From Azohydromonas australica DSM 1124 (lineage in GTDB: Bacteria > Pseudomonadota > Gammaproteobacteria > Burkholderiales > Burkholderiaceae_C), in assembly GCF_000430725.1 (NCBI RefSeq), contig NZ_AUMO01000032.1:1-64000 (forward strand): a stretch of 64,000 bases of DNA, read 5' to 3'. The notes beneath the pieces are model-generated. The model had not been told where the DNA came from. It worked only from the letters and a program-made list of their open reading frames with translations, and did no database searches. A program made the position numbers and the translations under genes. This document shows positions 54,986-64,000 of the stretch, in pieces; within the stretch, counting starts at the first letter, position 1, and each line of letters begins with the position of its first letter.

Positions 54986-56269
54986 TCAGCCGCGGATCTC
55001 GCCCTGGCCCAGGACGACCCACTTCAGCGAGGTCAGCCCTTCCAGGCCCACGGGGCCGCGCGCATGGAACTTGTCGGTGCTGATGCCGATTTCCGCGCCC
55101 AGCCCGTACTCGAAGCCGTCGGCGAAGCGGGTGCTGGCGTTGACCATCACGCTCGACGAGTCCACCTCGCGCAGGAAGCGCATGGCGTTGGGGTGGTTCG
55201 TGGTCAGGATGGCGTCGGTGTGGTGCGAGCCGTAGCGGTTGACGTGCGCGATGGCCTCGTCCAGCGTTTCAACGACCTTCACGCTGATCACGGGCGCCAG
55301 GTACTCGGTGGACCAGTCCTCCTCGGTGGCGTCCACGACCTGCGCGCCGGGCACGTCGGAGAGGATGGCCTTCGACACCGGGCAGCAGCGCATCTCCACG
55401 CCCTTGGCGGCGAAGACGGCGCCGATGCGCGGCAGGAAGGCCTGCGCCTGCGCCGCGTGGACCAGCAGCGACTCGGTGGCGTTGCAGGGGCTGTACTTCT
55501 GGGTCTTGGCGTTGTCGGTGACCACCAGCGCCTGCTCGATGTCCACCTGCGCGTCGACGTAGGTGTGACAGTTGCCGTCCAGGTGCTTGATGACGGGCAC
55601 GCGCGCCTCGCTGGCGATGCGCTCGATCAGCCCCTTGCCGCCGCGCGGAATGATCACGTCCACGTACTCGGGCATCGCGATCAGCTTGCCGACGGCGGCG
55701 CGGTCGGTGGTCTCGACCAGCTGCACGGCCTCGGCGGGCAGGCCGGCCTCGGTGAGCGCCTTCTGTACCAGCTTCCACAGCGCGATGTTGGAGTGGATGG
55801 CCTCGGAGCCGCCGCGCAGGATGCAGGCGTTGCCGCTCTTGATCGCCAGCGACGCGGCCTCGATGGTCACGTTGGGGCGGCTCTCGTAGATCATCCCGAA
55901 CACGCCCAGAGGCACGCGCATGCGGCCCACGCTGATGCCGGTCGGGCGGCGCTTCACGTCCGTGATTTCGCCGATGGGGTCGGGCATGGCGGCGATCTGC
56001 TCGCAGCCTTCGGCGACCGTCTCCAGCACCTTGGGCGTGAGGCGCAAGCGGTCCACCATCGGTGCCGCCAGCCCGGCGGCCTGGGCCGCCTCGATGTCCT
56101 TGGCGTTGTCCACCTGCAGCGGCTCGATCTGCTCGCGCAGCAGCGCGGCCAGCAGGCGCAGCGCGCGGTCCTTGGCGGCCGTCGGCGCGGCGGCCATCGC
56201 GGTGGCGGCAGCGCGCGCGGCGCGGCCGAGGCGGGTCATCGTGACGTCAAGATCGGTGGGCGCAGTCAT
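54986..56269 (-). CDS. proA: Gamma-glutamyl phosphate reductase
   Basis: Reduces gamma-glutamyl phosphate to glutamate semialdehyde with NADPH in proline synthesis. The 427-residue protein has [31 protein letters not shown] and the catalytic cysteine in [24 protein letters not shown] is chosen as start: GACAAT (56277-56282) ends 7 nt upstream, implying a leaderless mRNA, and an ATG 9 codons up would lie across that promoter. First gene of proA-queC-lemA-fccAB; proB is elsewhere. Confidence 0.96.
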   Translation of the reverse strand: MTAPTDLDVTMTRLGRAARAAATAMAAAPTAAKDRALRLLAALLREQIEPLQVDNAKDIEAAQAAGLAAPMVDRLRLTPKVLETVAEGCEQIAAMPDPIGEITDVKRRPTGISVGRMRVPLGVFGMIYESRPNVTIEAASLAIKSGNACILRGGSEAIHSNIALWKLVQKALTEAGLPAEAVQLVETTDRAAVGKLIAMPEYVDVIIPRGGKGLIERIASEARVPVIKHLDGNCHTYVDAQVDIEQALVVTDNAKTQKYSPCNATESLLVHAAQAQAFLPRIGAVFAAKGVEMRCCPVSKAILSDVPGAQVVDATEEDWSTEYLAPVISVKVVETLDEAIAHVNRYGSHHTDAILTTNHPNAMRFLREVDSSSVMVNASTRFADGFEYGLGAEIGISTDKFHARGPVGLEGLTSLKWVVLGQGEIRG

Positions 56270-56335
56270 GCGCGGGATTGTCGCGCAAGGGTTCACTGGT
56301 TCTGTAGCACTGGGGATTGGTAGGCGGCTCCTGCC

Positions 56336-57376
56336 TCAGAGCCGCGCCATCGCCATCGCCCACAGCGGCGCCGTGAGCGCGAAGGCCAGGGTGCACAGCA
56401 GCGTGGCGGCAGCGGTTTCGGTTTCCAGGGTGCGGTAGCGCTGGGCGAAGATCAGCGCGTTGCTGCCCGGCGGCAGCGCGGCGGCCATCACCACCACCGC
56501 CAGCGGCAGCGGCTCCAGCCGGAACACGAAGTGGCCCGTGAGCCACACCAGCACCGGCAGCACGAAGAGCTTCAGCACCGCGATGGAGAACACGCCGCGC
56601 AGCGTGCCGTGCAGGCTCTGGCGCCCCAGGGAGAGCCCGATCAGCAGCAGGCACAGCGGCGCCACGGCGCTGCCCAGGAGCTGCAGCCACTCGTCCAGCG
56701 GCGTGGGCAGCGGCAGGCGCAGGAGGTTCCACGCCAGGCCGGCCAGCACCGGCAGCACCACAGGGTGAATGAGCGTGGCGCGCAGCGTCGCGCGCACAGT
56801 GGCGCCCAGCGCGCCGTGGCCGCCGCCGGCGCGGCGCAGCCGGGCGCGCGCCAAGTCGGCCTCGGCCAGCACGGTGCACAGCGTCAGCAGCGTGAGCGCG
56901 TGCAGGCTGACGATGGCCACGTGGATCGCCAGCCCCGCGTCGCCGTAGAGCGCCGCGATCAGCGGCACGCCCACCTGCACCGAGTTGCCGAAGCCGGCCG
57001 TGACGGCGCGCGTGGCCGGTACCACCGCCGTGGCGCTGGACACCGCCATGCCTCCGCCGCCCTGCAGCCGCCAGCGCTTGAAGCCGTAGACCACCAGCAC
57101 CATCACCAGCAGCGGGCCGTAGAAGGCGGCGAGCGTGCGCCAGGGCATGTGGCTGAAATCCAGCCGCGCCATGGCGCGGAACAGCAGCGCCGGGATGAAC
57201 AGGTATTGCGCCGCCGCGGACAGCACGCGGGCCGGGTCGGCCGCCGCACCGGCACCGGCGCTGCCACGCGCGCCGCCGCGCGCACCGTCCGTGAGCCAGC
57301 CCCATCGCGCCGCGGCCCAGCCGAGCAGGACGGTGGCGAAGAGCGCGGGCAGCTTGTCGAGGACGGTGTCGGGCAT
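56336..57376 (-). CDS. Auxin efflux carrier (AEC) family transporter, copy 2
   Basis: A 346-residue transporter with about ten membrane helices. FIPALLFRAMARLDFSHMP, FGNSVQVGVPLIAALYG (crossover Asn) and ALPPGSNALIFAQRY are AEC hallmarks. A Gly/Ala-rich insert (about 30-48) is unusual. It is only distantly like the copy at 40324. The substrate is unknown. It is divergent from cysQ across about 135 nt. Confidence 0.9.
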   Translation of the reverse strand: MPDTVLDKLPALFATVLLGWAAARWGWLTDGARGGARGSAGAGAAADPARVLSAAAQYLFIPALLFRAMARLDFSHMPWRTLAAFYGPLLVMVLVVYGFKRWRLQGGGGMAVSSATAVVPATRAVTAGFGNSVQVGVPLIAALYGDAGLAIHVAIVSLHALTLLTLCTVLAEADLARARLRRAGGGHGALGATVRATLRATLIHPVVLPVLAGLAWNLLRLPLPTPLDEWLQLLGSAVAPLCLLLIGLSLGRQSLHGTLRGVFSIAVLKLFVLPVLVWLTGHFVFRLEPLPLAVVVMAAALPPGSNALIFAQRYRTLETETAAATLLCTLAFALTAPLWAMAMARL

Positions 57377-57511
57377 GGGGGCGGGAGTATGGCCGGCTGG
57401 TATTTACCCTTGTCCGGGTGGGCTGTGCGGGCCGTGCCCGGCACGGGAGGCCCCCCAAGCTGAAGCAGACTCGTGCTTCCCCTGATTTCACTTTCTTTGG
57501 AGTCGTCCCGC

Positions 57512-58309
57512 ATGAGCATGAATCCCACGCAGTCCCTGGAAGCCTTGTCGTCCGCCGACCTGGACGCCATCGCCCGGCTCACGCGCGAGGCTGGCGCACT
57601 GATCATGGAGGTCTACGCCACCGACTTCGCCGTGCGCGGCAAGGACGACGCCTCGCCCGTGACCGAAGCCGACGAGAAGGCCGAGGCGCTGCTGCTCAAG
57701 GGACTGGCGGCGCTGTACCCGGACATCCCGGTGGTGGCGGAAGAGGCGGTGGCCGCCGGCGGCGTGCCGGAGTCGGTGGGCGATCAGTTCTGGCTGGTCG
57801 ATCCGCTGGACGGCACCAAGGAGTTCATCAGCCGCAACGGCGAGTTCACGGTCAACGTGGCGCTGGTACGCGATGGGCAGCCGGTGCTGGGCGTGGTGTA
57901 CACGCCGGCGCTGGACCGGCTCTTCGCCGGCGCGCAGGGCCTGGGCGCCTACGTCGAGCAGGACGGCGAGCGCCGGGCGATCCAGGTGCGCGCGGTGCCC
58001 GAGGCGGGGCTGACGGTGGTGGGCAGCCGCTCGCATGGCGACGCGCAGGCGATGGAGGCCTTCCTCAATGGGCGCAAGGTGGCGGAGTTCCGCAGCGCGG
58101 GGTCGTCGCTGAAGCTGTGCCTGGTGGCCGCGGGCGAGGCGGACCTCTACCCGCGCCTGGGCCGCACCATGGAATGGGACATCGCCGCCGGCCACGCCGT
58201 GCTGGCCGCCGCCGGCGGCACGGTGCGCCGCGTGGACAACGGCGCCCCGCTCACCTACGGCAAGCCGGGCTTCGACAACCCTCATTTCGTGGCGGCAGGC
58301 AAGCAGTAA
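57512..58309 (+). CDS. cysQ: 3'(2'),5'-bisphosphate nucleotidase CysQ
   Basis: Hydrolyses pAp to AMP, clearing the by-product of sulfate assimilation. The 265-residue protein has the inositol-monophosphatase-superfamily metal motifs VAEEAV, WLVDPLDGTKEFI and MEWDIAAGHAVLAAAGG. GGAG 9 nt before MSMNPTQ supports the start; MNPTQ two codons later is possible. It is convergent with topB across a strong bidirectional terminator. Confidence 0.94.
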   Translation: MSMNPTQSLEALSSADLDAIARLTREAGALIMEVYATDFAVRGKDDASPVTEADEKAEALLLKGLAALYPDIPVVAEEAVAAGGVPESVGDQFWLVDPLDGTKEFISRNGEFTVNVALVRDGQPVLGVVYTPALDRLFAGAQGLGAYVEQDGERRAIQVRAVPEAGLTVVGSRSHGDAQAMEAFLNGRKVAEFRSAGSSLKLCLVAAGEADLYPRLGRTMEWDIAAGHAVLAAAGGTVRRVDNGAPLTYGKPGFDNPHFVAAGKQ

Positions 58310-58336
58310 GGCCGACGGGGCCCGCTGGCCCCAGGC

Positions 58337-58381
58337 AAAAAAGTGGCCGGCGGGCTTCACACCCGCCGGCCACCGTGTTTT
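58337..58381. terminator. Bidirectional terminator between cysQ and topB
   Basis: GTGGCCGGCGGG and CCCGCCGGCCAC form a perfect 12-bp stem with a 7-nt loop. An A-run lies on the left (T6 for the minus strand), and CGTGTTTT on the right for the plus strand. Confidence 0.9.
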
Positions 58382-58397
58382 CAGCCGCGCCGCCGAC

Positions 58398-61022
<2,625 letters not shown>

Positions 61023-61033
61023 GGTGCCTCTTG

Positions 61034-61064
61034 AAAAAGCCGCAGGCCGCCCAGGCGGCCTGCG
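61034..61064 (-). terminator. Terminator-like hairpin in the topB leader (possible attenuator)
   Basis: On the minus strand CGCAGGCCGCC and GGCGGCCTGCG pair perfectly with a very short loop, followed by GCTTTTTC, and the topB ATG is only 12 nt further on. It would stop transcripts entering topB from upstream, or act as an attenuator. Confidence 0.6.
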
Positions 61065-61112
61065 TGCCTACAATCCGTGCTCTCTCGCGCGCGCATGTGC
61101 ATGCGTGCGCCC

Positions 61113-61619
61113 ATGAAATCAATGTACCGAATGAAGCCCACCGTGCAAGCCGAGTCCCAACCCGCCCGCGGCCGCCGCATCCAGGTGCGCCGCTCCGGTG
61201 TGCACGGCAAGGGCGTGTTCGCGCTGCAGTCCATTGCCGAGGGCGAGACAATCCTCGAATACAAGGGCGAGCTCATCACGTGGGAGGAGGCGCTGCGCCG
61301 CCACCCGCATGACCCGAGCAATCCGGACCACACCTTCTATTTCCACATCGATGACGAGCGCGTCATCGACGGTGGGCACGGCGGCAACGCCTCGCGCTGG
61401 ATCAACCATGCCTGCGTGCCCAATTGCGAGGCAGAAGAAGACGACGGACGGGTGTTCATCAAGGCGCTGCGCGCCCTGGAGCCCGGCGAGGAGCTGTTCT
61501 TCGACTACGGCCTGATCATCGACGAGCGCTACACCAGCGCGCTCAAGAAGCGCTTCGCCTGCCACTGCGGGCACCGCGCGTGCCGCGGCACCATGCTGGC
61601 CCCCAAAAAGAAGCGCTGA
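61113..61619 (+). CDS. SET-domain protein-lysine methyltransferase
   Basis: A 168-residue protein with a complete SET domain. GVHGKGVFALQSIAEGETI is the SAM-binding start, ASRWINHACVPNCEAE the pseudoknot motif, and GEELFFDYGLI holds the catalytic Tyr. A post-SET zinc motif, CHCGHRACRGTM, follows. Bacterial members methylate lysines in DNA-associated or ribosomal proteins. A TACAAT -10 candidate (61069-61074) rules out the GTG at 61077; ATGs at 61095, 61101, 61122 and 61131 are alternative starts. It is divergent from topB. Confidence 0.88.
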   Translation: MKSMYRMKPTVQAESQPARGRRIQVRRSGVHGKGVFALQSIAEGETILEYKGELITWEEALRRHPHDPSNPDHTFYFHIDDERVIDGGHGGNASRWINHACVPNCEAEEDDGRVFIKALRALEPGEELFFDYGLIIDERYTSALKKRFACHCGHRACRGTMLAPKKKR

Positions 61620-61665
61620 GCCAGCGCCCCGTGCACGCCACGGCACCGCCATGCGTTAACCAGTC

Positions 61666-62583
61666 ATGAACGAAACCCGCCTGCACTGGCAAGCCGAGGC
61701 CCTGTGGCGACAGCTGCAGCCGCTCCTGCCGGGGCTCTCGATCGAAGTGGTGGCGCATGCCGACTCCACCAACACCCGGCTGCTCGAACGCGCGCGGCTG
61801 TCCGGCGGCCGCGCCGGGCGCGCCTACCCGCACACGCCCGAGGCGACGCCCGCGCCCAACGAGCCGCCCACCCCGCTGGGCCGGCGCGCCGATGACACCC
61901 AGCCCTGCCTGCTGGTGGCCGAGCACCAGACCCGCGGCCGCGGGCGGCTGGGCCGCAACTGGCAGGCCACGCCCGGCGCCTCGCTGACCTTCTCGCTGTC
62001 GCTGCCCTTCGACCCGGTGGACTGGTCCGGCCTGTCGCTGAGCGTGGGCGTGGCGCTGGCCGACGCGCTGGACCCGCTGCAGCCGGGGCAGGCCCCGCGC
62101 ATCGCGCTGAAGTGGCCCAACGACCTGTGGCTCGTCGACCCGGCCGTGGTCGGCCGCAAGCTCGGTGGCGTGCTCATCGAGACCGTGGCCGTGGGCCGGC
62201 ACCGCATGGCTGTGATCGGCGTGGGCCTGAACCTGCATCCGCAGCCCGTGCGCGACCTCGCCACCGGCTTCGCCAGCCTCGACGAGCTCGAACCTGACAT
62301 CACCCCGCCGGCCGTGCTGCACCGCGTGGCGCTGTCGCTGGCCGAGGTGCTGCGCCAGCACGAGCGCGAGGGCTTCAAGCCCTTCGCCGAGCGCTACGCG
62401 CGGCGTGACCTGCTGCTGAACCGTCCGGTGAGCACCACCGCCCCGGTGTTCGAAGGCGTGGCCCGCGGCGTGGCCGAGGACGGCGCGCTGCTGGTGGAGA
62501 CGGCGCAAGGGCTGCAGCGGCTGTCCAGCGGCGAGGTGAGCGTGCGGCTGTCCGGCACGCCCGTCGCGGACGGCGAGTCCTGA
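61666..62583 (+). CDS. birA: Biotin-[acetyl-CoA-carboxylase] ligase
   Basis: Attaches biotin to BCCP through biotinyl-AMP. The 305-residue protein shows DSTNTRLLERA, the biotin loop HQTRGRGRLGRNW, the catalytic lysine in ALKWPNDLW, GRKLGGVLIE and GVGLNLH, plus the C-terminal SH3-like domain. The N-terminal DNA-binding domain of E. coli BirA is absent, so it is not a repressor. An insert of about 30 residues rich in Pro/Ala/Thr (about 52-80) precedes the biotin loop. Its stop overlaps the next ATG (TGATG). Confidence 0.94.
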   Translation: MNETRLHWQAEALWRQLQPLLPGLSIEVVAHADSTNTRLLERARLSGGRAGRAYPHTPEATPAPNEPPTPLGRRADDTQPCLLVAEHQTRGRGRLGRNWQATPGASLTFSLSLPFDPVDWSGLSLSVGVALADALDPLQPGQAPRIALKWPNDLWLVDPAVVGRKLGGVLIETVAVGRHRMAVIGVGLNLHPQPVRDLATGFASLDELEPDITPPAVLHRVALSLAEVLRQHEREGFKPFAERYARRDLLLNRPVSTTAPVFEGVARGVAEDGALLVETAQGLQRLSSGEVSVRLSGTPVADGES

Positions 62584-63377
62584 TGCGCCGCCTGGTCGCG
62601 GCGCTGCTGCTGCTCAACCTGGCGCTGCTGAGCTGGCTGCTGCTGGGCGGCAGCAGTGACCAGAAGGAGCGCGAGCCCACCCGCGTGCAGCAGCAGCTCA
62701 ATCCCGAGCGCGTGCGCGTGCTGCCTCCGGAGGGCACGGCCGCCGGCGGCACCCCGTTGCGCGTCGCCCAGGCGCTGCAGGACGGCGCCTCGCCCGACGC
62801 CGAGGACGCTCCCCTGGCGCCGGCCCCGGCTTCCGCGGTGGCGGCGGGCGTGGGCGCCTCCACCGCCGCCGGCGGGCTGGGACCGGTGACGGGCGCGGTG
62901 ACGGCGCTCAACGCGGTATGCCTGGAAGCCGGCCCCTTCGATGCGCAGAGCCTGCCCGCGGCCGAGGCGGCGCTGGCCGCCCTGCCCCGCGGCAGCTGGC
63001 AGCGCCAGACGCTGGAGCCGGCACCGGCCTACCTGGTGTACATGGGCCGCTTCTCCGATCAGAAGACGGCGCAGCGCCGGCTGCAGGACCTGCGCCAGCG
63101 CGGCGTGGAGGCGGAGCTGGCGCATGACCTGCCGGCGCTGGAGCCGGGACTGGTGTTCAGCCGCCACACGCAGGAGGCGCAGGCCGAGGCCGCGCTGGCG
63201 GCACTGCAGTCCTCGCGCGGCCCGCGGCAGGCGCGCGTGGTGCCCACCAGCGAGGCCGCGGCCGTGCTGCTGCGCGTGGAGCACCCTACCGACGAGGTGC
63301 GCTCCCAGATCGCCGGCATGGAGCCCACGCCGGCGCTGCGCGGCGGCTTCAGGGGCTGCCGCAAGACCAAGAGCTGA
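62583..63377 (+). CDS. SPOR-like domain membrane protein
   Basis: A 264-residue single-pass protein. The N-terminal helix (about 3-23) is followed by a low-complexity Ala/Pro/Gly linker. The C-terminal part (about 110-235) resembles a SPOR domain: CLEAGPFDAQSLPAAEAALA, then YLVYMGRFSDQKTAQRRLQDL. SPOR domains bind denuded peptidoglycan at the septum. The match is to the general pattern, not to a named protein. It is coupled to birA by a one-base overlap, a pairing common in betaproteobacteria. Confidence 0.8.
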   Translation: MRRLVAALLLLNLALLSWLLLGGSSDQKEREPTRVQQQLNPERVRVLPPEGTAAGGTPLRVAQALQDGASPDAEDAPLAPAPASAVAAGVGASTAAGGLGPVTGAVTALNAVCLEAGPFDAQSLPAAEAALAALPRGSWQRQTLEPAPAYLVYMGRFSDQKTAQRRLQDLRQRGVEAELAHDLPALEPGLVFSRHTQEAQAEAALAALQSSRGPRQARVVPTSEAAAVLLRVEHPTDEVRSQIAGMEPTPALRGGFRGCRKTKS

Positions 63378-63428
63378 TCGCGGCGCAGCGGCAGCGGGCA
63401 GCAGGCCCGCTCCGTGCGCCCGCTGGGT

Positions 63429-64000
63429 TCAGCCCCTCCGCTGCGCCTTCTTCGCGGCCCGCCGGCCGCCCCACAGCAGCGCGCCCGATGCGGCCAGCAG
63501 GCCCAGCAGCCACGCCGGCTGCGTGGCGCCGCCGCAGATGCCGTCGCGGCCGCAGGGCCCCGCGGGGGTGGTGGGGGTCGTGACGGGAGTATTGGCGTCG
63601 AGATCCTGTGGGTTGGCGGCGTGTGCGCTGGTCAGCTCCGCGCTGTCGATGTTGGCTGCCGCCACCGCCGTGACCGAAGACGGCGAGACGGCGTAGGCCA
63701 GGGCCCGCTGGATGTCCAGGATGCCCTTGCCGCAGGTGGTTTCCGTGCAGATGCAGCGCCCGGGGTTGGCATCGGAGCAGTTGGCCATCACCGTGGAGGT
63801 CACGTGCGGCCGTGCGCTGGCTTGCAGGCCCGCCACGATCTGGTCGGCCGTCAGCGAGGAGTTGCGGGCGAGCATCAGGCTGACGGCCGCGGACACCAGC
63901 GGCGCGGAGAAGCTGGTGCCGTAGGCCGATGCGTAGCTCTCGGTGCCCGGCGTGGTGGTGCCGCCGTTGCTGGTGGTCAGCAGCCCGCTGTCGCCCAGGG
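63429..64000 (-). CDS. S8 (subtilisin-type) serine peptidase, C-terminal part
   Basis: The last about 190 residues of a secreted subtilisin-like protease; the 5' part is beyond the window. The catalytic serine is in YGTSFSAPLVSAAVSLMLAR, cited by its core GTSFSAP. A Cys-rich piece (MANCSDANPGRCICTETTC) and a Thr/Pro linker follow. The C-terminus has CGG, a hydrophobic helix (AWLLGLLAASGALLWGG) and the basic tail RRAAKKAQRR. This tripartite end resembles GlyGly-CTERM or related surface-sorting signals. It is convergent with the SPOR-like gene. Confidence 0.88.
   Translation of the reverse strand, partial: LGDSGLLTTSNGGTTTPGTESYASAYGTSFSAPLVSAAVSLMLARNSSLTADQIVAGLQASARPHVTSTVMANCSDANPGRCICTETTCGKGILDIQRALAYAVSPSSVTAVAAANIDSAELTSAHAANPQDLDANTPVTTPTTPAGPCGRDGICGGATQPAWLLGLLAASGALLWGGRRAAKKAQRRG

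Noticed and set aside
63378..63428. GCGGGC/GCCCGC repeat between the SPOR-like gene and the protease
   Set aside because: A short stem without a T-run; common by chance at this GC content.

Overview
The window is a chromosomal segment of a GC-rich betaproteobacterium of the order Burkholderiales (Comamonadaceae/Sphaerotilaceae-like). This rests on the 16S rRNA 5' end on the minus strand at the left edge, the PTS set ptsI-ptsH-EIIA(Man) without sugar permeases, an NtrY/NtrX pair whose NtrX lacks an AAA+ domain, family members typical of that order (DUF1840, DUF4390, DUF493), and protein sequences that read as Burkholderiales throughout. Coding density is high. No phage, transposase or CRISPR array was seen.

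Layout. 0-0.55 kb: start of an rRNA operon with two tandem promoters and boxA. 0.55-3.7 kb: regulatory PTS. 3.8-10.5 kb: thioredoxin-like protein, lipoate genes lipA/lipB/ybeD (interrupted by an antisense SEL1-repeat gene), class IV aminotransferase, DacA-type carboxypeptidase, hydrolase and [2Fe-2S] ferredoxin. 10.6-14.8 kb: VanZ-like protein, HemJ-like protein, an unannotated small-RNA candidate, hemB and a CorA-type transporter. 14.8-22.2 kb: ybeY-phoH, a NarL-type two-component pair, and ruvA and ruvB separated by a copper pair (ycnI-pcuAC). 22.4-28.1 kb: branched-chain amino-acid-type ABC transporter operon headed by an IclR regulator. 28.3-35.8 kb: minor pilin, phosphatase, YbhB, Cfa, and a c-di-GMP pair (HD-GYP; PAS-GGDEF-EAL). 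35.9-41.2 kb: AsnC regulator with a divergent saccharopine-dehydrogenase-like gene, an IclR regulator with pobA, a small monooxygenase and an auxin-efflux-type carrier. 41.4-48.1 kb: tRNA-Phe, ntrX, ntrY, DUF4390, rsmB, folE and a BLUF photoreceptor. 48.1-52 kb: an accessory patch, partly AT-rich, holding two paralogous short Tat-like peptides, an exported Cys-containing protein, two small genes (one RMF/CrpP-like) and an acyltransferase. 52-64 kb: sulfide dehydrogenase fccAB, lemA, queC, proA, a second efflux carrier, cysQ, topB, a SET-domain methyltransferase, birA, a SPOR-like protein and the C-terminus of a subtilisin-type protease cut by the window edge.

Most notable. (1) A minus-strand small-RNA candidate (about 12354-12464) upstream of hemB, with an extended -10 promoter, a GNRA-capped hairpin, a hairpin exposing an anti-Shine-Dalgarno loop, and an intrinsic terminator. 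(2) Two paralogous Tat-like peptides sharing both their leader and a 5' element with competing hairpins over the ribosome-binding site. (3) A recurrent promoter layout in which a -10-like hexamer ends 6-7 nt before the ATG of at least eight genes, predicting leaderless mRNAs. (4) A histidine phosphatase with no ATG/GTG/TTG start. (5) A SET methyltransferase divergent from a topoisomerase III with a histone-H1-like Ala/Lys tail.
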